Below, piece after piece: positions 42,807 through 52,217 of a stretch of DNA of 64,000 nt. The stretch comes from Tenacibaculum sp. (GTDB taxonomy: Bacteria; Bacteroidota; Bacteroidia; Flavobacteriales; Flavobacteriaceae), in the NCBI GenBank assembly GCA_022448525.1, contig JAKVCX010000001.1, positions 236,734 through 300,733 on the forward strand. Direction: 5' to 3'. The notes beneath the pieces were generated by a model. The model did not search any database. It saw only the letters and a list, made by a program, of their open reading frames with translations, and was not told where the DNA came from. The translations under genes were made by a program, and so were the position numbers. Each line of letters opens with the position of its first letter. The first letter of the stretch is position 1.

Positions 42807-43676
42807 TTATTCTCCTGACTCAGGAAAAACAATTGCTCTATTATCAGAAACAATTATTTGATGTTGCAAATGAGATTTCACAGCTTTCGCAAGTACCAAT
42901 CGTTCAATATCTGCACCAATTCCTTTCAATGTTTTTGGTGTGCTTTCATGTGTAATTCTTTCAACATCTTGTTCTATAATTGGACCTTCATCTAAATCGA
43001 CAGTTGCATAATGTGCCGTTGCTCCAATTAGTTTTACTCCTCGTTCATAAGCTCTTTGATACGGATTTGCTCCTTGAAAAGCTGGTAAAAATGAATGATG
43101 AATATTAATAATTTTCTGAGGATATCTATTTATGAAATCTTCAGAAAGGATTTGCATGTAACGAGCCATTACAATTAAATCGATATTATACTTAGTTAAT
43201 AATTCTACAACCTGAGCTTCTTGTTCTTTTTTTGTTTCCTTAGTTATTGGTAAATGATAATAAGGTATATCGAACATATCAGCAATCGGTTTTAATTTAT
43301 TATGATTACTAATAATTAAACTTACATTACAATCAATTGTTCCTTCTCGTTGCCTTTCTAACAAATCATATAAGCAATGACTGGTATGCGAAACCATAAT
43401 TGCCACGTTTTGCTTTTCTTTTTCGTAATGAACCGACCAAGTGCAACCTAGAGAATCAGCTAAGTTTAAAAACTTCGCTTCTAAATCGCTTTTAGAAATA
43501 TTTGCATCTTCAGCATCTAAACGAATACGCATATAATAACGGTCGGCAATAGCGTTTACATACTGCTGACAACTTAAAATATTAAAGCCTTGTTCATAGA
43601 AAAACGTTGTAAACTTGGCAACTAAACCTTTCTGATCAGGACATTTAATTAAAAATGTAACTACTTGTGATTGCAT
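42807..43676 (-). CDS. purU: Formyltetrahydrofolate deformylase
   Basis: 289 residues. An N-terminal ACT domain (TFLIKCPDQKGLVAKFTTFF, with LSCQQYVN) is followed by a formyltransferase fold: IMVSHTSHCLYDLLERQREG, ISNHNKLKPIADMFDIPYYH, MARYMQILSEDF and the catalytic NIHHSFLPAFQGANPY with VDLDEGPIIEQDV (Asn, His and Asp triad). It hydrolyses 10-formyl-tetrahydrofolate to formate, balancing one-carbon pools. It lies 50 bp after menB on the same strand. Confidence 0.95.
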   Translation of the reverse strand: MQSQVVTFLIKCPDQKGLVAKFTTFFYEQGFNILSCQQYVNAIADRYYMRIRLDAEDANISKSDLEAKFLNLADSLGCTWSVHYEKEKQNVAIMVSHTSHCLYDLLERQREGTIDCNVSLIISNHNKLKPIADMFDIPYYHLPITKETKKEQEAQVVELLTKYNIDLIVMARYMQILSEDFINRYPQKIINIHHSFLPAFQGANPYQRAYERGVKLIGATAHYATVDLDEGPIIEQDVERITHESTPKTLKGIGADIERLVLAKAVKSHLQHQIIVSDNRAIVFPESGE

Positions 43677-43726
43677 TAGATTTTTTTGGATAGGTTAATA
43701 CTTTACATAGCAAAATGGATTCCTCT

Positions 43727-44566
43727 TTATGGAATCCATGTTTTATCAAAATTTGGTTTTCTCTTTTCTAAGAAAGCATCTCTTCCTTCTTTAGCTTCAT
43801 CAGTCATGTAAGCTAAACGAGTTGCCTCTCCAGCAAAAACTTGTTGTCCAACCATTCCATCATCTGTTAAGTTCATAGCGAACTTCAACATTTTTATAGA
43901 AGTTGGAGATTTTGCTAAAATTTCTTGTGCCCACTGATAAGCAGTATCTTCCAATTCGTCATGCGGAATTACAGCATTTACCATTCCCATTTCATATGCC
44001 TCTTGAGCAGAATAATTTCTTCCTAAGAAAAATATTTCTCTTGCTTTTTTCTGACCTACCATTTTTGCTAAATAAGCAGAACCATATCCTCCATCAAATG
44101 AAGTAACATCAGCATCAGTTTGTTTAAAAATAGCATTTTCTTTACTCGCTAAAGTTAAATCACAAGTTACGTGTAAACTGTGACCTCCACCAACTGCCCA
44201 ACCTGGAACAACAGCAATTACTGCTTTTGGCATAAAACGAATTAAACGTTGAACTTCTAAAATATTTAATCTGTGGTAACCATCTTGACCAACATAACCT
44301 TGATGTCCTCTTGCCTTTTGGTCTCCACCAGAGCAAAAACTCCAAATTCCATCTTTAGTTGATGGACCTTCAGCAGACAATAAAACTACTCCGATTGAAG
44401 TATCTTCATGTGCATCATGAAATGCATCTAATAATTCACTAGTTGTATGAGGACGAAATGCGTTCCTTACGTTTGGTCTGTTAAATGCAATTCTAGCAAC
44501 ACCATTACACTTCTTATAGGTAATGTCTGTATACTCTTTTGCAGTTTTCCAGTCTATGTTCATCAT
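43727..44566 (-). CDS. menB: 1,4-dihydroxy-2-naphthoyl-CoA synthase
   Basis: 279 residues of the crotonase fold with the MenB-specific insertions: ARIAFNRPNVRNAFRPHT, WSFCSGGDQKARGHQGYV, VPGWAVGGGHSLHVTCDLTL and TDADVTSFDGGYGSAYLAK, plus PNFDKTWIP at the C-terminus. The YVGQDGY loop is characteristic. It closes the second ring of naphthoate from o-succinylbenzoyl-CoA in menaquinone synthesis. The other late genes (menC, menE, menA) are not in the window; menD is 1.8 kb further upstream, past two intervening genes. Confidence 0.96.
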   Translation of the reverse strand: MMNIDWKTAKEYTDITYKKCNGVARIAFNRPNVRNAFRPHTTSELLDAFHDAHEDTSIGVVLLSAEGPSTKDGIWSFCSGGDQKARGHQGYVGQDGYHRLNILEVQRLIRFMPKAVIAVVPGWAVGGGHSLHVTCDLTLASKENAIFKQTDADVTSFDGGYGSAYLAKMVGQKKAREIFFLGRNYSAQEAYEMGMVNAVIPHDELEDTAYQWAQEILAKSPTSIKMLKFAMNLTDDGMVGQQVFAGEATRLAYMTDEAKEGRDAFLEKRKPNFDKTWIP

Positions 44567-44658
44567 AATTTGAAAAAAATATCGTTATTTAGAAAAACAA
44601 AAATACTATATTATACCTTAGCATTTTTATTAGGTAAACCCCAAACATACAATTATCG

Positions 44659-45921
44659 ATGAGAAATTTAATTTTAGCAACCTTTTTACTATTAAGTTCA
44701 ATTACGTTTGCTCAAAAAATATATAACAAGAAGGTAAGCTCAATACAATTTAATGCAGACCGTGACATAAAATTATATTTACCTGAAGGACACGAGACTG
44801 ATACGATTAGAAAATATCCAGTTTCCATTGTTTTGAATAACGATTACTTATTCGATATTTATTTAGGAAATTCTAAAATTTATGCTGCGGCAGATTTAAC
44901 TCCTAAACAAATTGTTGTTGGATTAGATGTAGATTTTGGGCAAAACAAAGATGTTTCAACTGTTGGTAAAAGTGGTGGATTAACAGATCAAAGTAAAAAG
45001 TTTTACAATTATATAAAGGATGAACTTATTCCTTATTTAGAAGCGAATTACAAAACATCTCCTTATTTAACAATTGTTGGAGATGGAGAAGCCGCAAACT
45101 TTTTATTACATTTCTTAAAAGAACAAAACCCAATCTTTAATGCATACGTGTGTATCTCACCAATGCTTACAGATCAAAGTATACGTTTATTAACTACTTA
45201 TAATTTAAAACGATTAGATGAATTAGATAATCAGTTTTACTTGTACATGAGTTCTAATGCTTTTGAAAAGCAAGAACGAAAAGATTATTTTGAACAAGCG
45301 AAGAAAGGATTAGAATCACTTGAGTTAAAAAATTTGCATTTAGCTTTTAAAGATTATAAAGACGTTCCAAATAAACCTGCAGCAATTGTAAAAGCTCCAA
45401 CTGATATTTTCAGTACTATTTTTGAATTGTACCCTAGAATCTCGAAAGAAGAATACGAGAAAAGAATCAAAGATTTAGATCCTTTAGAGGCCATCAAATA
45501 TTTAGAATCGAAATATATTGAAATTGAGTACTTATACGGAACGAATTTAAACGTTCGTTTTGAAGATATTTACGCAATTGAAGGAATTGTAATTGATCGA
45601 CAAGATGGAGATTACCTGAGAGTTCTTGGTGATTTTGTTATGATCAAACATCCTGAATCTCACTTGGGTGAATATTATGTAGGAATGTATCATGAACTTG
45701 GTAAAAACTACGAACAAGCATTATTCTACTACAAGGAAGCTTATGGGAAAATGGAACTTTCAGACTCTAAAGCTGAACTTTTTTATGAGAACATTATTCG
45801 TATCGAAAATGCGATTCAAAATGCACCTAAAGAACAACCTTTAGATGAGCTACCTTTTGAAGACGAAGAAAATAATGATGAAAATCCTGAAGAGGATGAA
45901 GAAGAAAAAGAAGATGAATAA
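44659..45921 (+). CDS. Exported esterase-like protein with degenerate active site and TPR-like tail
   Basis: 420 residues. Signal peptide MRNLILATFLLLSSITFAQ. Residues 25-250 resemble the IroE/esterase D alpha/beta hydrolase family (YPVSIVLNNDYLFDIYLG, LIPYLEANYKTSPYLTIVG, FNAYVCISPM). At the nucleophile elbow, where GxSxG is expected, the sequence is GDGEA, so the catalytic serine is missing. Residues 340-385 form a helical TPR-like pair (GEYYVGMYHELGKNYEQALF), and the last 25 residues are almost all acidic. It is probably a non-catalytic exported binding protein; the loss may be typical of this subfamily. It converges on the cvfB-like gene. Confidence 0.72.
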   Translation: MRNLILATFLLLSSITFAQKIYNKKVSSIQFNADRDIKLYLPEGHETDTIRKYPVSIVLNNDYLFDIYLGNSKIYAAADLTPKQIVVGLDVDFGQNKDVSTVGKSGGLTDQSKKFYNYIKDELIPYLEANYKTSPYLTIVGDGEAANFLLHFLKEQNPIFNAYVCISPMLTDQSIRLLTTYNLKRLDELDNQFYLYMSSNAFEKQERKDYFEQAKKGLESLELKNLHLAFKDYKDVPNKPAAIVKAPTDIFSTIFELYPRISKEEYEKRIKDLDPLEAIKYLESKYIEIEYLYGTNLNVRFEDIYAIEGIVIDRQDGDYLRVLGDFVMIKHPESHLGEYYVGMYHELGKNYEQALFYYKEAYGKMELSDSKAELFYENIIRIENAIQNAPKEQPLDELPFEDEENNDENPEEDEEEKEDE

Positions 45922-45946
45922 AAAAGCTAGTATTATTTAACTAGCT
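45918..45946 (-). terminator. Terminator overlapping two convergent gene ends
   Basis: AGCTAGT (45925-45931) and ACTAGCT (45940-45946) form a stem whose minus-strand side is followed by TTTTTT. It contains the stop region of the cvfB-like gene and borders the stop of the esterase-like gene. Confidence 0.6.
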
Positions 45947-46346
45947 CTATTCTATCTGATTTAAGAAGTATTTTCTTCTGTTTATATAAAGTACCAATAG
46001 CTCTTTTGAATGCTTTTTTACTTAATTGTAAGTGAAATTTAATAGATTCAGGAGAGCTTTTGTCTGTTAATAACAAAAAACCTTTTTCATTCAATTTTTG
46101 AAGAACTTTATCTACATCTTCATCAATAACATTTCTAAATCCTTGAGGTCTTAAAGAAACATCAATTTTTTCATCTTCTCTAATTTTCTTTATGTATCCA
46201 TCAATTCGCATTCCTTCCTCTAATTCTGTAAAAACTTCATTAGAATAAAGTAAACCTTCATAAGTTTCTTCAATTAAAACAGTATATCCAAGAGCTGTTT
46301 GAACTCCAATAATTAACTCTACTTTATCTCCTTCTTTAAATTCCAT
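45933..46346 (-). CDS. Short CvfB-like RNA-binding protein (S1 plus winged helix)
   Basis: 137 residues. An S1-like domain (GVQTALGYTVLIEETYEGLL, ELEEGMRIDGYIKKIREDEK, IDVSLRP) is followed by a winged helix (NEKGFLLLTDKSSPESIKFH, LQLSKKAFKRAIGTLYKQKK, ILLKSDRIELV). These match the C-terminal half of CvfB, which normally has about 280 residues with three S1 domains. Here the upstream S1 domains are absent, and menD ends 3 bp before its start, so no longer form is encoded. It probably binds RNA. It is coupled to menD but has no obvious role in that pathway. Confidence 0.75.
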   Translation of the reverse strand: MEFKEGDKVELIIGVQTALGYTVLIEETYEGLLYSNEVFTELEEGMRIDGYIKKIREDEKIDVSLRPQGFRNVIDEDVDKVLQKLNEKGFLLLTDKSSPESIKFHLQLSKKAFKRAIGTLYKQKKILLKSDRIELVK

Positions 46347-46349
46347 TTG

Positions 46350-48002
46350 TTATAAATTTTTAAAATATGCTGTTAAAATTTGATCATTAATTTCTGATGG
46401 TGTAAAAACCTCTAAAATTTTAGGTTTCTCACTATCATTATATAAATGCCTTAAATTCTCATTTAACTCATTTATTGAATTTGCTTTAAGATACTCAAAA
46501 TTAAACATCTCAGCTAAATGACTCGCTGTTAATTGATGTGGCGTTTCAAAATATTGAAGCGCATTTGTAGATTTCGGCCCAGGAATAATCTTGAAAATTC
46601 CTCCTCCTGAGTTATTAATTATAATTATCCTGAAATTTTTTGGGATGTACGAGTTCCAAAGTGCATTACTATCATAGAAAAAACTCAAATCACCAGTCAA
46701 TAATGTTGTAGGTTCTTTTACCGCACAGGCAGCTCCGATAGCAGTTGACGTACTCCCATCAATTCCACTTGTTCCTCTGTTACAAAAAATATTATAACTA
46801 GGATTTACATCGAATAATTGTAGATAACGGATCAAAGAACTATTACTTACCTGTAATTGAGAGTTTTCAGGAATTTTATTCAAAATAGATTCTACTACTT
46901 TTAAATCTGAATATTCAGTAGTCGCTAAAAATTCTTTATGCTTTGTATTTCTTGACTCTTTTTCTGACAACCAATACTTCTTATAATTCGAATCTGTTTT
47001 TTCTACTTGCCCAATAAAGTTTTCAAAAAAACATACTGGATTTTCCTGAATAAACTCCGACAAACAGAAATAAGTATTCATTTCTTTCAACTCATCAATA
47101 TGCCAATGATGCTTTGGTTGATACTTCCTTAAAAACTGTTTGATTCTTTTCGAAACAATCATTCCTCCAAAAGTTACTAACAGTTCTGGTTGTAATTCTT
47201 TAAAGCCTGACTCATCTAATTTCGAAATCAGTTTATCGATAGAATTGATTGTTTTTTCATAATGAAGATTAGAAGTTGTTTCAGTCATTACCAAAACAGA
47301 TGAATCTTCATTTAATTTATCTATGAGCTTTTGTGTTTTTTCACATTTATGATGTACTCCAACTAGAACTAGCTTTCGTTTTGTTTTATTCCAAATTTCT
47401 GTAAGAGATGCTAAATTTATCTCTTCTTTTTTTTCTTGAGTATCTTCTTCATTAAACTCAAAAGATTCCATCTCATCAACAGTTTCATAAATCGGCTCAT
47501 TAAATGGAACATTGATATGTACTGGTCCAGAATTATGAATACAAGTTTTTAATGCTTGAACAACTTCTTTTTTATTTGTTATTAGTTCTTTCTCGTCCTC
47601 AACTAAATTTGCTGAATACAAAATATGATTATCAAATACATTTTCTTGACGAATTGTTTGACCATCACCAATATCAATCAAATGTTTTGGTCTATCTGCT
47701 GAAATAACTAGTAATGGAATTTTACTGTAAAAAGCTTCAGCAATTGCCGGATAATAGTTTAATAATGCCGAACCCGAAGTACAAACTATAGCTACCGGTC
47801 TTTTAGTTTGTTGTGCAATTCCTAAAGCAAAAAATGCCGCTGCTCTTTCATCAACAATACTAAAAGTCTCAATTTCATTTACATTAGAAAAACCGATAGT
47901 TAAAGGTGCGTTTCTAGAACCTGGAGAAATCACAACCTTATCAATATTATAATACTGACAAGCGGAAATAACTAATTGTGCAAGTTGTTTTTTTGGATAC
48001 AT
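46350..48002 (-). CDS. menD: SEPHCHC synthase, menaquinone synthesis
   Basis: 550 residues of a ThDP-dependent enzyme. Near the N-terminus VVISPGSRNAPLTIGF and the ThDP-activating Glu in VDERAAAFFALGIAQ, then TSGSALLNYYPAIAEAF, PLLVISADRP, and the ThDP/Mg site GDLSFFYDSNALWNS with NNSGGGIFKIIPG. It adds 2-oxoglutarate-derived succinic semialdehyde to isochorismate, the step after MenF. It is followed after 3 bp by the short CvfB-like gene; fsa lies upstream behind a terminator. Confidence 0.96.
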   Translation of the reverse strand: MYPKKQLAQLVISACQYYNIDKVVISPGSRNAPLTIGFSNVNEIETFSIVDERAAAFFALGIAQQTKRPVAIVCTSGSALLNYYPAIAEAFYSKIPLLVISADRPKHLIDIGDGQTIRQENVFDNHILYSANLVEDEKELITNKKEVVQALKTCIHNSGPVHINVPFNEPIYETVDEMESFEFNEEDTQEKKEEINLASLTEIWNKTKRKLVLVGVHHKCEKTQKLIDKLNEDSSVLVMTETTSNLHYEKTINSIDKLISKLDESGFKELQPELLVTFGGMIVSKRIKQFLRKYQPKHHWHIDELKEMNTYFCLSEFIQENPVCFFENFIGQVEKTDSNYKKYWLSEKESRNTKHKEFLATTEYSDLKVVESILNKIPENSQLQVSNSSLIRYLQLFDVNPSYNIFCNRGTSGIDGSTSTAIGAACAVKEPTTLLTGDLSFFYDSNALWNSYIPKNFRIIIINNSGGGIFKIIPGPKSTNALQYFETPHQLTASHLAEMFNFEYLKANSINELNENLRHLYNDSEKPKILEVFTPSEINDQILTAYFKNL

Positions 48003-48019
48003 CAGTCTGCAAAAATATC

Positions 48020-48052
48020 ACTAAAAAAGAAAATCCACACTATACGTGTGGA
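48020..48052 (-). terminator. Terminator of fsa
   Basis: TCCACAC (48034-48040), short loop, GTGTGGA (48046-48052), with TTTTCTTTTTT on the minus strand. It ends just before the menD start, so menD must start transcription close by or depend on read-through. Confidence 0.7.
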
Positions 48053-48080
48053 CTTCTTATATATTTATATTGATTATATT

Positions 48081-48734
48081 TTAGTTTCCTTTTTTGTAAT
48101 CAGCTAAAAACTTCTCTAAACCTATATCAGTTAATGGATGCTTTAATAAACCAGTGATCGCAGATAAAGGACCAGTCATTACGTCAGCGCCAATTTTAGC
48201 ACAATCAATCACGTGCATTGTATGACGAACAGAAGCTGCTAGGATTTCAGTTTCGAACATATAGTTATCATAAATATGACGAATCTCAGAAATTAAATTT
48301 AAACCATCTGTAGAAATATCATCCAAACGACCAATAAAAGGTGAAACATAAGTCGCACCAGCCTTAGCTGCTAATAAAGCTTGACCAGCAGAAAACACTA
48401 AAGTTACATTGGTTTTAATTCCTTTGTCAGAAAAATACTTACAAGCTTTAACACCATCGCCAATCATTGGTAACTTCACAACAATTTGAGGATGTAAAGC
48501 TGCTAATTCTTCACCTTCTTTTACCATTCCTTCGAAATCAGTAGAAATTACTTCTGCAGAAACATCTCCATCAACAATTTCACAAATTGCCTTGTAGTGA
48601 TTTTTAATGTTTTCTTCTCCTGTGATTCCTTCTTTAGCCATTAAAGATGGATTTGTAGTTACTCCGTCTAAAATCCCTAAAGCTTGAGCTTCACGAATTT
48701 GCTCTAAATTGGCTGTATCAATAAAAAACTTCAT
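48081..48734 (-). CDS. fsa: Fructose-6-phosphate aldolase / small transaldolase
   Basis: 217 residues, the short TalC/MipB type: [33 protein letters not shown], a probable Schiff-base Lys in IVVKLPM (near 85), [31 protein letters not shown], and [18 protein letters not shown]. It is either a fructose-6-phosphate aldolase or a transaldolase; the two cannot be told apart from this view. It is monocistronic, closed by the hairpin at 48020. Confidence 0.9.
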   Translation of the reverse strand: MKFFIDTANLEQIREAQALGILDGVTTNPSLMAKEGITGEENIKNHYKAICEIVDGDVSAEVISTDFEGMVKEGEELAALHPQIVVKLPMIGDGVKACKYFSDKGIKTNVTLVFSAGQALLAAKAGATYVSPFIGRLDDISTDGLNLISEIRHIYDNYMFETEILAASVRHTMHVIDCAKIGADVMTGPLSAITGLLKHPLTDIGLEKFLADYKKGN

Positions 48735-48917
48735 TTAATTTTTGTTTTACTGTTGTGTTATTTTTTGCAAAACTACCATTTTTTATATTCTATTTACCTC
48801 TGATTATGAACTTATTTTAAAAGTTTTAAACAAATTACTATTATCATTTAATTAATGTAATATTCTAGTATTTACCTTTAGAAATTAATTACATTTAAAC
48901 TCTTAAAAATTATTTCT

Positions 48918-49724
48918 ATGAATCTTTCAAATGTAAAGCTTGTTGTTACCGATATGGACGGAACGTTACTTAATTCGAATCATGAAGTTAGTGATCGTTT
49001 TTTCAACATATTTAATGAACTGAAAAAAAACAACATTCTTTTTGTAGCTGCTAGTGGAAGACCATTATACGGAATTACAGAAAAATTAGAACCTATTAAA
49101 AATGATATTTTGATAGTTGCCGAAAACGGTGGTATTGCAACCAGAAATGATGAGATCCTTTTATCAACAGAAATAAAACTAAATCATTTAGAAAAAATCA
49201 ATAATTCACTGAAAGAAATTGAAAATGCAAATGCAGTTTACTGTACAAAAGATCGAGCTTACACGAACAGTACTTCTGACATGCTTTTGCATTTATTAAC
49301 TGAATATTATAAAAATCATCAGAGAATTGAATCACCTGAAGAAATATCATCTCCTATTTATAAAGTTGCGCTTTTTCACGAAATAAGTTCCGAAAAATAC
49401 TTGTATCCGCATTTACAGCATTTAGAATCAAACTTTAAAGTAAAGGTTTCAGCTAACCATTGGGTTGATATCTCTGAAAATGATGCTAACAAAGGACATG
49501 CAATTGAGCTTATTCAAAATATGTATGACATTAAACCAGAAGAAACTTTGGTTTTTGGTGATTACAACAACGATATTGAAATGCTCAAAAAAGCTCATTT
49601 TAGTTATGCAATGGAAAACGCACATCCTTTAGTTAAGGAAACAGCCAATTACATTACAACAAGCAATAATGATTTTGGTGTTGAAATAATTCTAGAAAAA
49701 TTAATCAATGAAATCTCTAATTAG
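48918..49724 (+). CDS. HAD superfamily Cof-type phosphatase
   Basis: 268 residues. HAD motif I VTDMDGTLLNSNHEVS (nucleophile Asp near 11), motif II AASGRPLYGITEKLE (near 44), a C2B-type cap (about 85-195), motif III/IV KGHAIELIQNMYDI and VFGDYNNDIEMLKKA (near 215). The Cof family dephosphorylates sugar phosphates and pyridoxal or flavin phosphates; the substrate is not predictable. It converges on the SDR gene with 3 bp between stops and has no separating terminator. Confidence 0.9.
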   Translation: MNLSNVKLVVTDMDGTLLNSNHEVSDRFFNIFNELKKNNILFVAASGRPLYGITEKLEPIKNDILIVAENGGIATRNDEILLSTEIKLNHLEKINNSLKEIENANAVYCTKDRAYTNSTSDMLLHLLTEYYKNHQRIESPEEISSPIYKVALFHEISSEKYLYPHLQHLESNFKVKVSANHWVDISENDANKGHAIELIQNMYDIKPEETLVFGDYNNDIEMLKKAHFSYAMENAHPLVKETANYITTSNNDFGVEIILEKLINEISN

Positions 49725-49727
49725 CCT

Positions 49728-50531
49728 TTACAATTTATAGTGGTTCATAATTAGTTTTTCATAAACTCTATCTGGTAATGCTCTTTTTAAAACAACAGAA
49801 AAACGCTCCATGAATGCACCAACTTTATAGTGTAACTTAGGCTTTTTAGTATTGATTATTTTATGAACTAATTTAGCAATTACAATTGGATTCATTCCTT
49901 CGTCAACGTAATCATCAGAAACTTGTAAATTCTTACTGTAAGATTCCTTGTATGCAGAATCTTCAAAAACCGGAGTATAATATCTTCCAGTTGATATACT
50001 CGTAGCAAAACTTCCAGGAGCAATACTTGTTACATTAACCCCAAAACTTTTCACCTCCATGCTTAACGACTCGGTTAGCAATTCAAAAGCACCTTTACTT
50101 GCGGAATATGCACTTCTAAATGGTAAACCTGAATACGCAGCAAGAGAAGTTACATTAATAATTAAGCCACTCTTTTGATTTCTCATGTGAGGTAAAACCT
50201 TCTTCATAACATCAATCGGTCCAAAAAAGTTTGTATTAAAACCTGCTTTTAACTCACTCATTGGGATATCTTCCATCGCTCCCATTAAACCTCTTCCTGC
50301 ATTATTAATTAATACATCAATTCTACCTTCCTTACTAACTATATTCGATATTGCTCTATCAATTGACTCAACATCTAAAACATCTAAAGCAATCATTCTA
50401 AAATCAACATCTTTTACTTTATCAGGGGTTCGACTTGTACCATAAACAACATAATTATTTGAGTGTAAATGTTCTGCTATGGCTTTTCCAATACCTGAAG
50501 AAGCTCCGGTGATTAATACTACTTTCGACAT
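49728..50531 (-). CDS. Short-chain dehydrogenase/reductase
   Basis: 267 residues. Cofactor motif TGASSGIGKAIAEHL, NNAGRG, catalytic serine in NVTSLAAYSG and YSASKG (Tyr and Lys of the triad, near 147-151), then SIAPGSFATS. An adenine-binding choice of Arg in GTSRTP suggests NADPH. The C-terminal segment (KLHYKVGAFMERF) is typical of the classical subfamily acting on lipids or steroids. The substrate is unknown. Confidence 0.9.
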   Translation of the reverse strand: MSKVVLITGASSGIGKAIAEHLHSNNYVVYGTSRTPDKVKDVDFRMIALDVLDVESIDRAISNIVSKEGRIDVLINNAGRGLMGAMEDIPMSELKAGFNTNFFGPIDVMKKVLPHMRNQKSGLIINVTSLAAYSGLPFRSAYSASKGAFELLTESLSMEVKSFGVNVTSIAPGSFATSISTGRYYTPVFEDSAYKESYSKNLQVSDDYVDEGMNPIVIAKLVHKIINTKKPKLHYKVGAFMERFSVVLKRALPDRVYEKLIMNHYKL

Positions 50532-50674
50532 TTTAGATTGATTTATAAGATTGGTTACTATGGATAGGTTTCCTTAAAATAGAATGATTTAGTTGAAAAC
50601 TCACAAAATCATCAAATATTTGAGTCAAAAGTCTATAAACAAAGCATTTTTTCCAAATTTTTTAGTTAAAGATT

Positions 50675-50704
50675 TTGAGGTCTTTTAAAAATAAGCTAAT
50701 TTCG
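50675..50704 (+). promoter_or_regulatory. Promoter of the thioredoxin-like lipoprotein gene
   Basis: TTG (50675-50677) in a TTTTG context, 19 bp, then TAATTTCG (50697-50704), which differs from TAnnTTTG at one base. The leader to the ATG at 50749 is about 38 nt. Confidence 0.5.
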
Positions 50705-50748
50705 AGACTTATAAACATAATTTATTTTACCCCAAAATATAGAAAATC

Positions 50749-52140
50749 ATGAAAAGATTGTTTCTGTTAGCTGTAAGTTTATTAGTATTGACGGCATGTG
50801 GTGATAAGCCTAAACCGAAAGATTATGCGGTAATTTCTGGTGAAGCCCAAAATTTTAGAAAACGAAACATAACGTTAATAGGTTATAATTTTGAAAAGAA
50901 AATAAAGTTTGATAGAAAAACTAAAACTTTTTCTGATACACTTAGAGACATCACACCTGGTCACTACATTTTAAAATTCAATAAAAGACCTGTAAATGTT
51001 TATTTATCTTCACTTGAAGATTTAAAAGTTATGGTTGATGCTAAAAAGAGAACTGAAGATCCAGTTTTCGAAGGACCAAATAAAAACATCAACAATTATT
51101 TAACTGAAAGATACAAAAAGCATGGTCTAATTTTAGGTAATGCTAATAAGTTATTCTCTTTAGAAGAAGCTGAGTTCTTAAGTAAAATGGACGAGTATAA
51201 ATCTAGTTTAGAAGATTTAGCAGATGCATCTCAATTACCAGCGGATTATTTAGAGAAGGAAAAAAGAAATATCAACTACGAGTTTATTAGAAATATAAAC
51301 AATTACCAACCGTACCATAGAATTTTATATGGAGATGAGGAATATGAAGTTTCTGATACTTTCCCAAAGGATATCATGGATGATATTGATTTTAACAATT
51401 CTGCGGATTTCTTACACTCAGTATCTTACAGAAAGTTATTAAAAGAGTATTTAGATAAGATTGCAAATAAAAGAAAGCCTGAGGATGGTGATTTTGATTT
51501 AACTTATTTGCAAACTGTACACACAGAAGTTGTTGATACTTTGATTAAAAATGATTTAATTCACGCAGCTGCAAAAAAGCAAATCACCACAACAACAAAT
51601 CTTAAAGAGTACTATAAAAAGTACATGGGATATTCGACAAACGAAGCAAACAAAGCTGAAATTAAAGATTTATACGATAAATTAAAGCTTACAGCTCAAG
51701 GTCAACCTTCTCCTAAATTTACTGATTTAGAAAATTATAATGGAGGCACAACTTCTTTAGATGATTTAATAGGTAAAGGAAAATATATTTATATAGATGT
51801 TTGGGCTACTTGGTGTGGATTCTGTAAAAAAGAAATTCCATTATTAAAAAGACTTGAGCAACAATATCACGGAAAGAACATTGAATTTGTTAGTATTAGT
51901 GTTGATAAATCAAGTTTAAAAGAAAAATGGAAGCAAACTATTGTCGACAGAGAAATGACTGGAGTACAATTATTTGCCGGAAAATCTGAAACTGAATTAC
52001 AATTCACAAAAGATTACTTAATTAAAGGATTACCTAGATTTATTTTAATTGATCCTGATGGAAATATTGTAAATGCAAATGCTCCAAGACCTAGTGCAGG
52101 AGATGCTTTAATTAATATTTTCGACGAGTTAGATATTTAA
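50749..52140 (+). CDS. Thioredoxin-like (TlpA/AhpC-TSA) lipoprotein
   Basis: 463 residues. Lipobox LLVLTACGDK (Cys near 17) predicts a lipoprotein. Residues 20-125 resemble the DUF4369 beta domain found in front of many Bacteroidota redoxins (AVISGEAQNFRKRNITLIGY), 125-310 are helical, and 320-463 form a TlpA-type thioredoxin with the redox pair in WATWCGFCKKEIP (near 360). The IKGLPRFILIDPDG cis-Pro loop is intact. It should reduce or oxidise envelope protein thiols. A two-way terminator follows. Confidence 0.88.
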   Translation: MKRLFLLAVSLLVLTACGDKPKPKDYAVISGEAQNFRKRNITLIGYNFEKKIKFDRKTKTFSDTLRDITPGHYILKFNKRPVNVYLSSLEDLKVMVDAKKRTEDPVFEGPNKNINNYLTERYKKHGLILGNANKLFSLEEAEFLSKMDEYKSSLEDLADASQLPADYLEKEKRNINYEFIRNINNYQPYHRILYGDEEYEVSDTFPKDIMDDIDFNNSADFLHSVSYRKLLKEYLDKIANKRKPEDGDFDLTYLQTVHTEVVDTLIKNDLIHAAAKKQITTTTNLKEYYKKYMGYSTNEANKAEIKDLYDKLKLTAQGQPSPKFTDLENYNGGTTSLDDLIGKGKYIYIDVWATWCGFCKKEIPLLKRLEQQYHGKNIEFVSISVDKSSLKEKWKQTIVDREMTGVQLFAGKSETELQFTKDYLIKGLPRFILIDPDGNIVNANAPRPSAGDALINIFDELDI

Positions 52141-52160
52141 AAAGTATTAGATATATCAAC

Positions 52161-52193
52161 AAAAAAAGCTCAGTTTTAAACTGAGCTTTTTTT
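52161..52193. terminator. Bidirectional terminator
   Basis: AGCTCAGTTT (52167-52176), single T, AAACTGAGCT (52178-52187), with A and T runs on the two sides. It lies between the convergent thioredoxin-like and TIGR00266 genes. Confidence 0.8.
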
Positions 52194-52217
52194 ATGTTTT
52201 ATATAAGAAGAGGTATT

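Noticed and set aside
44598..44605. TATTTTTG on the minus strand as the menB promoter
   Set aside because: No TTG within 17-23 bp; a single 8-bp match in A+T-rich DNA is weak.
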